The notes: generated by a model from the letters alone, not told the origin. A stretch of DNA of 64,000 nt from Perca fluviatilis (GCF_010015445.1 NC_053114.1:32854525-32918524), one strand, 5' to 3'; positions 37,161 through 49,347 are shown, counted from the stretch's first letter. Made by a program: numbers and translations.

Positions 37161-38861
37161 ATGCACTCTGTGAAGGTCGGCTATTTAGCTTCGGCTGCGT
37201 GGCGAGCTCTCTGCTCGAGTGGACTTTACTGTGGTGACTTTATTAAAGTGTCCGCCTGCTGTCGTGTTCATTGTGCTGTCAGTCAGACTCGCTTTTGCCG
37301 AACAGCAGCCACGCCAGAAGAGACAGTCATCCGCATTCCTCGCTACATGCAGAAGCACATTGAAAGTGCAAAACAGACTCGAGGCAAAAACAAGATCAAC
37401 ACCATCAAAGCCGGCAAGCTCCTGATTCAGAGCAAGGATCCTGATCTGAACCAGTCGGCGGGATATACTCTTGGGAAGTTCGAGCAGCCCAATCTCTGCT
37501 CCAAAGGGTGGAAACATAACAAGTCATTTGGTGACTATTTCACCATCAACAACACCCAGACCGTTGCACCTTTCGTTGTTGATAACCAGAACGAGGATGC
37601 TGAACAGAAAGCATCGCCGACGTTTAGTAACCTCCATATCTGCAAGGAGCTGGTGGAAGCTTTGGACAAGATCCACATTACCCATCCCACCACTGTGCAG
37701 CTGCAGACCATCCCAAAGGCCCTGAAAGGTCACAACGTTCTCTGTGCTGCGGAGACGGGCAGTGGCAAAACGCTGACTTACCTCCTGCCTATTGTTCACA
37801 GGCTGCAAGCGGAGAAGAAGTCGGAGATGTACGCTGGGAGCGCACGCAAGATCTGCGCTGTGGTTCTTGTGCCTTCCAGAGAGCTAGCTGAGCAAGTGGC
37901 GGCCGTGTCCAGGACTCTGTGTGCTCCATTTGGCCTACTGGCCAGGACTGTGGGTGGCGGGCGGGGTGTAGGACACATCAAGGCGGTCGTCAAGAAGGAT
38001 CATCCGGATATTTTAGTGGCCACACCGGGCGCTCTGGTCAAGGCCCTGCGGAGACGCTTCGTGGACTTGAGTGAGCTGAGCTTCTTTGTGGTGGACGAGG
38101 CTGACACCATGTTCGACCCCAGCTTCTCTGACATGCTGGAGAACATCCTGCTCCACGCCAACATTGCTAGCGATCCCAAGGAAACCCAAGGCCCAGGCCG
38201 TAAAGCCCAGCTGCTGGTGGTGGGGGCCACCTTCCCTGGGGGTGTCGGGGAAGTGCTCAGCCAGGTGACAGACCTTGGCAGCATGGTGGTGATCAAGAGC
38301 AAGATGCTGCACTTCCTCATGCCACACGTCAAGCAGACGTTTCTGAAGGTGAAGGGCGCTGACAAGATCCTGGAGCTCCACCAAGCCCTGAAGCTTCTCC
38401 AACAGGAAAAAGGAGGGGGTGCGGCTCTGGTGTTCTGCAACAAGTCCCCCACCGTCAACTGGATGGGGTACTCGCTGGACGAGATGGGGGTGCGGCACGC
38501 ACGGCTGCAAGGGGAGATGCCTGCTGCTGTGCGTTCGGGAATCTTCCACTCCTTCCAGAAGGGCCTGGTCGATGTGCTGATATGCACAGACGTTGCTTCA
38601 CGTGGCCTGGACACATCCCGGGTGCGCTTGGTTGTCAACTATGACTGCCCGGAATCCCACACAGACTACATCCACAGGGCAGGGAGAGTGGGGAGGGCAG
38701 GAGGGGTGGAGGATGGGGAGGTGCTCAGCTTTGTCACTCATCCATGGGATGTGGAGCTGGTGCAAAATATTGAGACAGCTGCACGTAGGAGAAGTAGTTT
38801 GCCAGGGATGGAATCTGATATACGTGAGCCAAAACCCAAAGTAGTAGAGGCAGAGGAGTAG
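37161..38861 (+). CDS. ddx28: DDX28, mitochondrial DEAD-box RNA helicase (single exon)
   Basis: The 566-residue ORF is complete; human DDX28 has 540 residues and is also intronless. In mammals it is a mitochondrial RNA-granule helicase needed for assembly of the large mitoribosomal subunit. Residues 1-50 are rich in Arg, Ala, Ser and Cys and nearly free of acid, as in a mitochondrial presequence. The Q motif spans about 155-180 (FSNLHI...TTVQLQ). Motif I is AETGSGKT (197-204), Ia is PSRELAEQ (238), Ib is ATPG (287-290), and motif II is DEAD (312-315). Motif III is GATFP in place of the usual SAT (355), as in human DDX28. Motif IV is LVFCN (423), V is TDVASRGLD (476-484) and VI is HRAGRVGR (505-512). 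The conserved tail FVTHPWDVELVQ...AARRRSSLPG follows. The start is the first ATG (CCAAAATGC, A at -3). The gene is divergent from nfatc3. Confidence 0.97.
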   Translation: MHSVKVGYLASAAWRALCSSGLYCGDFIKVSACCRVHCAVSQTRFCRTAATPEETVIRIPRYMQKHIESAKQTRGKNKINTIKAGKLLIQSKDPDLNQSAGYTLGKFEQPNLCSKGWKHNKSFGDYFTINNTQTVAPFVVDNQNEDAEQKASPTFSNLHICKELVEALDKIHITHPTTVQLQTIPKALKGHNVLCAAETGSGKTLTYLLPIVHRLQAEKKSEMYAGSARKICAVVLVPSRELAEQVAAVSRTLCAPFGLLARTVGGGRGVGHIKAVVKKDHPDILVATPGALVKALRRRFVDLSELSFFVVDEADTMFDPSFSDMLENILLHANIASDPKETQGPGRKAQLLVVGATFPGGVGEVLSQVTDLGSMVVIKSKMLHFLMPHVKQTFLKVKGADKILELHQALKLLQQEKGGGAALVFCNKSPTVNWMGYSLDEMGVRHARLQGEMPAAVRSGIFHSFQKGLVDVLICTDVASRGLDTSRVRLVVNYDCPESHTDYIHRAGRVGRAGGVEDGEVLSFVTHPWDVELVQNIETAARRRSSLPGMESDIREPKPKVVEAEE

Positions 38862-38990
38862 AAGTGTTGTTTTTTTTTTAAAAGCTTCTGGTGGGACATG
38901 TTACTACGTACGTGTTGTGTTGGGATGACAAACTCTAAATGTACAAAACATTGTCAGCAGAAATGGTAAGCCAGATTTGTTCGAAACAGA

Positions 38991-38996
38991 ATTAAA
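38991..38996 (+). terminator. ddx28: Candidate ddx28 polyadenylation signal
   Basis: ATTAAA, the commonest variant of AATAAA, lies 130 bp past the ddx28 stop. It is followed within 10-20 bp by a T/G-rich stretch (GCTGTTTTTCTTTGG). No AATAAA occurs earlier in the 3' flank. Confidence 0.45.
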
Positions 38997-40230
38997 GTAG
39001 GCTGTTTTTCTTTGGCCAGTATGACTAAAGAAGTAAGAATTAATTAAATTGCCAACTTTATGGTTGATCGTACAGAGGATGGAAATTCTACTAAAATGTG
39101 TGAATTTTGTTTTACCCTACTTTCAGTGTTTCCTCTATGGTGATTTGACTGTAGTGGCCCCCCACGGCAACATTTCTGCCCCCCACGGTACCAGAAATAG
39201 GGCTGCATTGTTAGAGTGCAAGTCGGAGAATAGCGCGGACACACAAGGATAACTAGCCAGTTGAGATCGTGTGTGTACGTCCTTGAGAACTGTAAGTCGT
39301 ATAATAACTTATGTTGTCAGTTCATTTAAGCCTGGTCTTGCAAATTTAAATTAAGTTAACTGGTAATTTTCGTTTCATTCAAACATTCCTAACTGGGATA
39401 AAGTGAAAGGGAGATTAATGAAAGTGACAAAATCATTGTTTTGCCGAGCTACAACCTGAAATAGCTTAGTTCTGGTGTAAGTTCTTACTTCTGATATTTA
39501 AAAGCACTAACATAAAGCATGATGTTAATGGGAATATGGAAGTGTGCTCTGTCTAAATTTTAATGTTTCCATAGTGTCAACATTTTTTCGTTAAGGCCTA
39601 TATTTCCTGATGTAAATGTGCAGATTAATCTGCTCAGCAGTTGCTTATTTAGACTTAATATACATATTACAATATTTCAATCAACTGATGCTGTATTTTT
39701 GTAAAAAAATGCTTGAACTTTAAAGTAAAAATGTATTGCATATTCTTCTCGCTTTTTAATTTATTTTTCTAGCAAAAACAGGATTTTCTTCAGCCTAACT
39801 CTTGTCAAAAGGTGTCATGGCCATGTTGTGGCATCTGTTGGATGCAAAAATCTTTACGTGCAAAAATGACATCTTCTCCTCTTAAATAGGGAAAAATAAA
39901 TTGACCTGGTTTGTGAGTGTAGAGTAATTTTCAGTGAAACTGCAACATAATAATGTGATGTGGGTAACTCGTCATTGAAGAAGACATTGCTGTAGATGTC
40001 AAATCCAACCTGTTGGCTTTTTCACCACACCTAACCAAATACCATCCAGGGTATGGTATTAACATAAGCTACAGTACAGACCATTGCAACAAAGCACTCT
40101 GAATAACAAGAAAAATACATTTACTTTTATCTGTTTCTTACAACCTTTTGAAGAGTTTTTAAGATAAGTCTTACATTGATTGATATTGTCATGTGGACAA
40201 ATCCTAAATTCTCTGGAGATCCGTTCTTAA

Positions 40231-40733
40231 AGTGTTCATATTATGCTTTTTGGCTTTTTCCCTTTCCTTTTATTGTTATATATCTTTTTGTTGTGCATGT
40301 AATAGGTTTACAAAGTGAAAAAGCCCAAAGTCCACCCCAAAGGGACTTACCATCTCCAACAGAAAACCCTCTTCACAAACTGCTCCAAACAGCTCTATTG
40401 TAGTCCAGCCTTTACTTCCGCGACGAACGTTCGTCACTTTGTAACGCACGTTATAATGCTCGCCTAGCTGCTAGCGTGGCACACCCAAATACTCTGCTTC
40501 TGACTGGCTAGCAGTGCTGACCTAGGTACTGCGCATGTGCGCCTCCCAACAAAGATTGAACAGAAGTGAGATACCTCACTCTGTAGCTAAAACAGAGAGC
40601 TCAACACACAGGGTGAAAAGAGGAGCTGTAGCAATGTGCAGTACAACAAGAAATATGGTGTTTTTTTGAAAATTAAACTATGTAAACCTCTAAATACAAT
40701 TATGAACCTGAAAATGAACATAATATGAGCACT
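40231..40733. mobile_element. TTAA-flanked MITE (503 bp)
   Basis: TTAA at 40227-40230 and 40734-40737 flanks the inverted ends AGTGTTCATATTATG (left) and CATAATATGAGCACT (right; 14 of 15 match). TTAA duplication and short terminal repeats are typical of piggyBac-class MITEs. The interior has no coding sequence but a GC-richer core near 40420-40540. Confidence 0.85.
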
Positions 40734-41722
40734 TTAACACAATTTCAAGAAGTTGTATGTATTTCTTCTGTAATATGTACTGCATGTGTTTAGCCATCAG
40801 GTGGTGGCATTTGTCTGATTTCATCTTATGTACATTAGCTGCACAGGTGGTGGGTCAAAACCCAAAACATGCATGCAGATTTTGGTGCTCGATACAATGA
40901 ACTTGGCACATGCTCACTAACTTATTGGAAACAGCCACTAGCCCATCACTAGTTTCTGAAAGGTTTTGTGGATTCCAGTAACTTTTTCATTTATACAGTA
41001 CAGAAACACTTGATCAAGCTACAGCAGTAATCATTAATCTCCAGGCAAGTTGAACAGAGGCCAAAGACTGACATCTCTACTGTTGATGTGGTAGGTCCAC
41101 TGTACTTGAAAGGATCTCCCCCCCCTTCCACGCCTGTGGGTGCCTGTTGAAAGGAAACCGCAAAAGTCAACACAAAAAAATGCCAGAGTAAAGAAAGTCT
41201 TTGGGATCTTATTTCAAAGGTAACAACTTTTCCTGTAACCCTGATTTTCTTTTTTTTTTGGTTCAATAGGTGTTGTTTTAAACAACTTTTTTTTTTAGTT
41301 TTTACATGAATTATGGACAGATGACATACCTGATGATTGATTATTAAGTGTTTGTTGAAGTATAGAGATTATAGAAGCAGGCAGACGGACAGACGTGTTA
41401 ATGGCTCTGACCGTAACAAGGGGCTTCCATCAGAATGTCTGGAATCTAGCTGAGATTGTCCTGCTCCAGCTCAGGTCAACACCCCCCCCCCTTAGGTTCA
41501 CATTTCACCCAACTGTACCCTGACAACAAGGACCCCGTGTCCACTTATAGCATGTGGAGCAAATGCCTCCAATCCCTCACTTTATATTTTTGTCCTGCCT
41601 CACCTCAACGGACCCCCACAAAAATAATAAACTATCAAATGTCCCACTTCCAGGTAGTTGCTGGGCCCCGCATTAAGTATTTCATGGCTAAAATAATTTT
41701 AGATCATAGCTCTTAGCCTTAA

Positions 41723-42373
41723 AGGGCCACTCCACAGATTTCACACATGATCCGTTTACATACATGGAATACTTTTGCAGCCTGCATGGGAAAACAGTTG
41801 TTTAATGTCTTTTGTGGCTCTGTGGGTGGTTTATCAAGTTTGGAAAAATTACCTGATGAGGTCATAGTGATGTCATCAGGGTTATCTCAGCTTGAGTTTT
41901 GAGATGACAAATTCATAACGGGAAGACTGTGTTACAAACAGGGGGCGTGGAGTTTGAAAGATGTGGGCATTTTCCAGGAACACAGATCCAAGATGCTAGA
42001 GAACTGAATCATGGGAAATGTAGGGTCCTGAGTTTTTGGAGCTTGACCCAGGGATAAAAATCAGGACGTCTTAGCCTCTTGGTTTGCTCTTTTTGCCCCC
42101 GCCACCACTCGCAAATGTGTTCCTTGACTTGGATGTTTGACCTTTACTGTGTATATTGATGTATGTGTAGAGTTTGACGCTCAAAGGCTTTGTATCTCAG
42201 GTTAAAGTGTAAGTACAAAAATGATTTTGTAACATTACAAATAGTTTAGCAGCCACTCGTGGTCCTAAGATTTTAGTCATTTTGAACTAGTTAATTTAAC
42301 TTTTCTGTGGAAAAAACATATCAGGCACTATATAGTATTTTTATATGAGCTAAAAAATCTCAGGAGGGGATCT
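41723..42373. mobile_element. TTAA-flanked MITE remnants, probably composite
   Basis: TTAA at 41719-41722 precedes AGGGCCACTCCACAGA. TTAA at 42374-42377 follows GGAGGGGATCT. The two ends are only loosely inverted copies, so this may be two adjacent elements or one diverged one. No ORF. Confidence 0.42.
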
Positions 42374-42979
42374 TTAATCTGTCTCTCACAAGTCCCCCAC
42401 CATTCTGGAAGTTCAGTAAGTAGTCTACTAAATTGCTGGAGTACCACTTAAGATGCTCTTGGAAAATGGGATCCTGATTTGTTGGACAAAGCCAGGGAAA
42501 AGGATAAAGTTGGCTGGTTTGAGGTCACAGGTTATCTCACCACCCAGCCTACAGTAAAACAAACACGAGTAGCCTATATCTGAGCAGGTGGTGATGTTTG
42601 CATGCCGTTCAAAGGGAGTTCTTCTTTCTTTCTTTTTTGGCTTTAAACCAATACTCATTTATTTATTACCTATAACATGATAGTCTGGTGCCAACCAATA
42701 ATAATAGCCTAATAAAAATGTCTCATTGAATCATTACTAATGAAAAACATATAGGCCTACAAGTGAGGTAATTGCTCTTAAAGGTATCCTCAACATCACA
42801 CAATAGGCTACCCTAAATAGGCTATTTTTCAGTTATAAATCTCTTTATAAATATCACTTAATTTAGCCCCATTTGTAGTCTCCGTGGGCAACTGGGGTGT
42901 ATAGGTGGACTACAAAGTGTTTGGGCCATTAATAATGACGCATTTCCTCTTTGCCCCACCGTAGGATCCCCCCCTCCTC

Positions 42980-43615
42980 CTCCCCATTTACACACACTCA
43001 CTCACACACACACGCACGCACACAGACACAGTGCCGCTGCTGATACACTGTCCAGCCACTTGGAAAATTCCCTCAACGCGGAGGATATTGTACTGCTGAG
43101 CAGCGGGGCTGTCGGCTAATGTGCATCTTCTCAGGGCTGACTTGCTCGAAATGCCCCAGTAGAGGATCTGAAGGTAGGTACACAACGCTGTAATCGGCTT
43201 ATTGTGCTGGCCATCTCCCCCCGCAGCAGACCTAGAGATCCGTCTGACCTTCTCTTCTCTCCGACCAAAGCTTTAGAATAAAACCCGCACGCTGTGTGCG
43301 AGCCCGGCGTTGAGTCCCAGCCGGCTGGAAGGGATCCTCTCTGTGTGACTGCGTTACATGTCGCTTTCTCCGGCGTTTTGAATGGATCGGTGCTATAGCC
43401 TAAGTTGTGTTTCAGAGGCTGCGACGCTCATTTAAATCAACGAAACTTGTGGAGCCTTAAAATTGCCGACTTGTGCAGTGGCATCGGTTTGGTTTGGGCG
43501 ACTTCACAGAAAGCTGGGCTGCTGCATGGGGAGGTCACCCGGTGAGGATTTCTTTTGGCAAAGCTGGTTATTTTTGTTATTTTTGAAGCCGTAGGATTCA
43601 GAGTGTGGACAACGG

Positions 43616-43705
<90 letters not shown>

Positions 43706-43960
43706 CTGTGCGCGCGTGTGCGCCGAGTCAAAGAGGCACCGAGAGTTCACACAGGGGGCTGGTAACATTGCACTGACCAGGGGAAACCAGCCTCCGCCAT
43801 GTTAAGTTACTATCACATCCAAGCCGCCACTAACGCCACAGTTTGTAACTTTTTTTTGTTTTTAATAATACACGTCGTCAATAATGCCATATCTGACGCG
43901 CGCACATTGAAGGGCAGCGGCAGCCACCTGTGTAGGCTACAGCGCGTGGCTGCTGCTGTC
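42980..43960 (+). promoter_or_regulatory. CpG-rich promoter and probable non-coding first exon of an unidentified plus-strand gene
   Basis: CpG frequency rises sharply here (CAACGCGG, CCCGCACGC, AGCCCGGCG, CTCCGGCG, GCGACGC, GCGCGCGTCTG). Two consensus donors on the plus strand follow plausible untranslated exon sequence: CTGAAG|GTAGGT at 43173/43174 and CACCCG|GTGAGG at 43541/43542. Nothing to the right up to 64000 is recognisable as its next exon, so a first intron of more than 20 kb is implied if the call is right. The gene is not identifiable from this window. Confidence 0.45.
43618..43711. repeat. (TG)n(CG)n tract within the CpG-rich promoter block
   Basis: About 80 bp of pure TG passes into CGCGCGCGTCTGTGCGCGCG. 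Strictly alternating purine-pyrimidine sequence of this composition is a classic Z-DNA former. Confidence 0.95.
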
Positions 43961-44728
43961 CTGCGTGTTATTAAAGAAGCAGCTCGTGAGAGGAGAACCC
44001 ACACATTTTAGCTTCACCACAGCAGCTTGCAGGGGAACCCATGTTATCAGCCGTGGGCGTTTTTTCCAGCATGTTTTTTTTTTTCACCGCTAGGTGCATG
44101 TGGTTGCTACGGTCAAGGTGACAATGAGAGCAGCATTAGAAGGGGGGGAATACATGTAAAACGGACATGTAGAATATATGACTTCTCTGCAGCAGCAGCT
44201 ATCCTTCCAGGTTATATTGCATATATGCATTGTGGGGATGGCTGCCAGTGTCTGCTTAGCTGCCACACCCCTTCATAGAAAGACAAGGCTCTGATGGTCT
44301 GCCATTCACACAAGTAGCCTAATACCAATCAAATGCTATATCTATTATTTTTTTTGCAGGGGATCTCATGTTTTCCAATGTGTACTATTTGCATTTGTGT
44401 CTTCCTTCTCTTCTTATATTTGTTAAGGAATTGAGTTGAATGAATACTTGTTTATGTGGCAAGTTTGTGCTCATGGATCAACACGCTCCATACTAGTATT
44501 GCAATGAGTGGATCAATGAGCAGCAGGCAGTGCCCTGTGTGGAACTGTGAGCTGGTTAGTAGGGAGACATGACAGGTAATATGAGATGGGCCACCGGTGG
44601 AGCAAGAGATGCCTGCGATTTTAATGTGCAAGTGAGTTTCTGTTGCAGTTTAATGGGCAAATTGCCCCCTAAAGTCTCCTCTCTCACTCACACACACACC
44701 ACCCCACCCACCCCCTCTGGCTGCATAG

Positions 44729-44730
<2 letters not shown>

Positions 44731-44805
<75 letters not shown>
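44731..44805. repeat. (TG)n microsatellite
   Basis: A pure TG tract of about 74 bp. Confidence 0.95.
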
Positions 44806-44806
<1 letters not shown>

Positions 44807-45834
44807 CCTCAGGAACGAGTGATCTTCTCTCACTGGGTTGATGGGTATGTCTAACACCAGTCTGTGTTAAGATCCATTTGGGTGTTAGGACAGCATTACT
44901 CATGGGAATGGTTGTGCAGTTATTAAATGGATTTTCTCCAAAAATCTATGATGACTAAAGGTGTGAGGAAAATTGCAGAAGCACGAAAATGTCATCCCAT
45001 CCCCTCAAGTTGCCCTATGTTAAAATCTGTCCTTTCAAAATGGCAGCTCTCGTCTAATGAGCCAGGGCCACCAGCCACTGATCAGTTATGCTTCTGTTTC
45101 ATCTCTGTGAAAATGTCAATTTCGCAAGCCTCATAGTTAACTGTTACTATCTGCTGCTGCTGCTACTGCTTAGTATGCGGCTCTGCCACCAGCGACGGCA
45201 CCGACCATTTATCAAACTGACCAAACTCTATCTGGCTTTCCTAACATAAAAGCAGCAATCAAAAGCTTTTTCATTATATTAGCAACTGCACTGACCTTTT
45301 GGAGAATGTGTTTATGCGTTCATTATGCTAATGGTAGTTTGAAACCAATCTTTTCAAAGCAGAGTGATCAACTATTACACTCTTTACGGTGTAGCTGTGC
45401 AGTTATTTAGTGCTGAAATCAGTGGCAGGAAATGAGAAGCAGTGTGAATCTTCAGGAAATGATGTCTTGAGTCAGCACATATAATGAAAGCTGAAAGCAA
45501 CTATGCTTTAAATTAATGGAAGAACTTTGCAGAATCGATCTGTGATGACTATTCCAGCCTAACCTACAGCCCTTAGCCCTGTTGCAATTGAAACCTCTAA
45601 CATAAAGATACCAAAGCAAACAATTTACTGATTTCCAAAGTCCTGTAGCTCGTTTTACAACCTTTTGGGGACTAACTTTTGATGGCAATGTCCTTCTAGC
45701 TTGTGAAGACCTTCAAGGCCAATCTCATCACTCATCAGCAGCACATAGCCAATTTATTGATCTGTCCCTTTGTTCTGCATGAAAACAGACCGTTGCGGTC
45801 AGTCACCAGTAACCATAGGCAACATGCCATCATG

Positions 45835-46310
45835 ACTTTGCGTAAACGTACACGCCACTTTCTGTGTTGTCTGTACGCATTTTGAGCTATCCGCGTGTAT
45901 GTCTACGCTCTCTACAGGGGACCGCATTCTCTCACAGCGTAAACATACACGCCACGTGGCGTGTTATCACGAGGCTACGGTTTAGGAAAAGAAGAAACTG
46001 TTGGGATTAGGAAAAGAAGAACGGGGTTGGGTTTAGGAAAACCAAAAACGTGGAAAGGAAACGCCAAACATGGGACGTGATCCCCGCTCTCCTGGGTGAA
46101 AGTCCTGTGTTTTACCCATCCTCCACCCCAACCAATCTCCCTATGTGGATTTCCGCCCTCTCACACTACTCACTACGTAATCGCAAGGTAATGTAAGTCA
46201 ATGGAGGCCAAACGGTGTTCGTAAACATGCTAAAAAACGAGTATGCGTCTTGATAACGCGCCAATAATGGGATACGAATTGGCGTGTCATACATACGCCA
46301 CTTCATAAGA
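45835..46310. repeat. Dispersed repeat, unclassified
   Basis: Contains the words GGTTTAGGAAAAGAAGAA, GGGTTTAGGAAAACCAAAAA and CTCCTGGGTGAAAGTCCTGTGTTTT, and several copies of CGCCACTT/GGCGTGT flanking the core. The 'gtctcctgggtgaaagtcc' core is familiar from repeats scattered across percomorph genomes. I cannot assign a class or exact ends. Confidence 0.45.
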
Positions 46311-47720
46311 TCAGTCTGCCGTAGAGAGGAAGTAATAAGCAACCCGTAATGACACTTTAATCTCAAGAGGCACAAATGTTAATGCACTGGGCCGTGGGAA
46401 GGGAGCCGACAGTTTGCTGCTTATGCTCAGGTAGCTCTCCTATGCGTACAGGAAGTGTCATTCAGAGTTGCGGGATATAGTCAGCAAATGCAGTTAATTT
46501 TAATAACATTTTTTGCAAGAACTGTAAGTGCTGGTGCAAGAGAAAGGAAATACTATAAGCTTGTGATCTGAATGCCTTTTTATGCAAAAGCTGCATTTAC
46601 AGTAGGCTTTTTTCAAGCAGGTGGAAGAAAGCGGGAGTGTAGGGGACAGAATTTGAGCTGTACAGAGCTGCTTAAATTACATTTGCTAATGACTTTGACA
46701 GCAAAATCTCTGACTATCAGCATCCATTCCTACTTGTTCCACAGTTGTTCTGAAATAAACCTGATGTGCTGTTAATGCAGCAGTACCTTTTGTGAAGAAT
46801 TAGTGTCTGCTCTGCTTGTTTCCCAGTGCAGCTCCCAGTTGGGAACTCATTCCTTGTTTGTTTTGTATGGATCTCAGAGCCTGAAACAAATGTTTGGACG
46901 TGGTTGCCAGGTTGGTAACTAGACATCAGCTGCCAAATTGGCAACCAAAAGCTGAGGGCAAATATAAATTGCCATAGATTAGTTTATTTGACTAATAATG
47001 GTTATATGTGATTACAGTTTTTCTTGATTGCTTTGATGCAGCAGTCAGCTCAAACTCCACATTTTCAAAACGGTTAACACACAGGCCGAAACAGTGGCAC
47101 TCATGGTCAACATTACACATTTTGTTTGCAAAAGGCTCTAACCGTGCCAAAACATTTAAAATATGCAACAAAAGCAAATTTTGCCTTCAAACACAACAAA
47201 GTGTATGAGCTCTTCCAATCAACCATTACACAGTGGACAGCAAAATACAAAATACAGCACTCAGTGCGAATCAGTGCACCACTGCTTGTCATTGTAGCCT
47301 ATTACTGTACGTAGCTTTCATGTGTAGGATTCACGTAGGGTACAGATTTGATCATTGGCAAATTATCAAATATGTTTTATCAATGTTAAAGTTATGAATA
47401 TGGTTATTAATAACTTTATCAAATCGACAAACAATCAAAACAGGGCACCACCCTGCTTGTCAGGGACCAATAATCAAACTGTGGGACAGTCTCATTTCTG
47501 TAAAAATCCTTTAAAAGGAATTAAAGGAAGGGGTGATTTCAAGCGCGACCCGTTCGACCAGCAATTATCACAACAAATACACAAATAATCACCATCAACT
47601 GCTAATTAAGTATAATCGAATTTATTAACGTCACAATTATCAGTAGCCAATCAATAATCCTTCAATAATAAAACATATATACATTTTACAATATCACAAC
47701 CAAACAAAGCAAAAACAAAA

Positions 47721-47767
47721 GGTGTGTGTGTGTCTGTGTGTGTGTGTGTGTGTGTCTGTGTGTGTGA
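47721..47767. repeat. (TG)n microsatellite, interrupted
   Basis: TG tract with two CTG interruptions, inside the nested transposon region. Confidence 0.92.
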
Positions 47768-49273
47768 GAGAAAGCGGAGGGGCAGTGTCGAAATGTAGTT
47801 CTAATACAAAAACCGCTCCAAAAATGGCTACTCCTGTGAGCTGCACAAAACCATTTAGCCTCAAGAGGGCGGTAGTGGTGCTGGGTGCACGGAGAGGGGC
47901 TGAAGAAGCCGAGGTGGGGGTTGCTAGGCAATGCGCACGGTTATACCATATGCTAAATCACCTATTAGCTCTATACAAACCCCACGTGGTTAAGTTAGCA
48001 GCGCTAGCTCGGGAGCTACATGGCTAGCTTATATGTCCGTGTGTGGGTTAGTAAAAGGAACAGAATAAAGGAGGAAAAGAAAAGAAACACTCTGATCTTA
48101 GTTATCGATAACGGCCAGCTCAGTGGCTTACAGCTGATTTCCGCGATTGTCTCGCAGACAGTAACTAAACTCCGTCAAAGGAGTGGTTTAGCAGGTAGCG
48201 CTTACGGTTTTAACCCAGCTACTTAACACAACAAAATCAAACCGTATAGTGATCAATTTATACATTCACAGAAACAGATTAATAACCAGATATGGCCAAT
48301 ACATGAATACAATCACAGATCACCTTAATGGCACAAGCGGTAGCGAACCCTTTGCTCATTAATAAACAAAACAACTGCACTAGTTCTAACGTCTGCCCAG
48401 AACTGTGTAAAGCCTTACGGTGTGCGTTGTTTGTCAGTTAAATCTCTCGCCAGAGTTTAATGATCCGTTTCGTCCAGAGCAGGGGACGATACGTGATCCA
48501 GGTCGACAAGCAAGAAACGGAACGTAGTCCTTTTCTTGAATCCAGGCTGATTAAACCCGCTGCAGATGAGGGAATACTCGGCCAGTATTTCCTCGGATCC
48601 CCTTGGTATATCAGACAGATATAAAATTGTCCCAGCTCCAACTCGACCAGCGAGGTGATGCTGGCTAGCTAGCCCGGACTAGAGTGCTTCCTGTAGTAAC
48701 CTGGGTCACCGTGGAAAAGCCAAGAAACACGCACACCGACAGCTTTTATCCTTCTTCCGCCTCCTAGTGGCGGGGTGGTGCATTCAAAGACCCGACAGCC
48801 AATGGGGAAAGTGCAACCTTATCACAGGTGTGAAGCAGTTCTTTGTCTCACCACCAGTCTGCCTTGCCGTCCTCGTGTTGAATGCACAGTCTCCATTTTG
48901 CGAAGTGGCGGCTTGTAGGAGTTTGGTGAAACTGGCTTTGGGATTCACATGTAGGCCAAGATCCTTTGTCTTGCCTTCAGCTCAATCTGAGCCAAATCAC
49001 TGTTTAACCAGCTTCTTGGTCCCCAACACATGCCAGTGCCATTTGTTGTCAAATTTGCCTTCTTGCAAAGAATTGGATCCAGAATCAGAAATTGGAAATG
49101 CAAATTTTATTGATTCCATTGATTCTTATTTTCAAACTGTGGCTGAAAACTGAAATACTGTAAATATTACACAAAATGCATGTAATCCAAAATAAAATCT
49201 ATTACAGTAAAGAGTAAACATCTATTACTGTAGAGCATAAGAAATAGCCACTATTGATATTCAGTCTCTTCTG

Positions 49274-49347
49274 TCTTGACGATGGGGCCACATGGACTAA
49301 CCCTGTACACTGATCTATGGGGCCACATGGCCTAACCCTGCAGACTG
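49274..49347. repeat. Two-copy tandem repeat of about 38 bp
   Basis: The motif ATGGGGCCACATGG[A/C]CTAACCCTG, followed by [T/C]A[C/G]ACTGAT, occurs twice head to tail near the right end of the 47015-49636 transposon. It is possibly a subterminal transposase-binding array. Confidence 0.6.

Larger units (their letters stand above)
39000..43000. other. Intergenic region downstream of ddx28
   Basis: No coding exon recognised. It holds two TTAA-flanked MITE insertions (40231-40733 and 41723-42373). 39140-39200 has a short tandem CCCCCCACGG motif. 39300-40220, 40740-41700 and 42400-42950 show nothing I can name. Confidence 0.6.

Noticed and set aside
38000..38638. 212-codon minus-strand ORF inside ddx28
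   Set aside because: It is an antisense shadow of a GC-rich conserved coding exon; its composition simply mirrors ddx28 codons.
47350..48760. Complete LTR retroelement or endogenous retrovirus
   Set aside because: No gag, protease or polymerase reading frame, no clear TG...CA pair and no primer-binding site could be found; at most a solo LTR-like insertion.
48767..49153. 128-codon plus-strand ORF
   Set aside because: It lies within a transposon of low-complexity origin, resembles no family I know, and crosses the presumed nested-insertion boundary.
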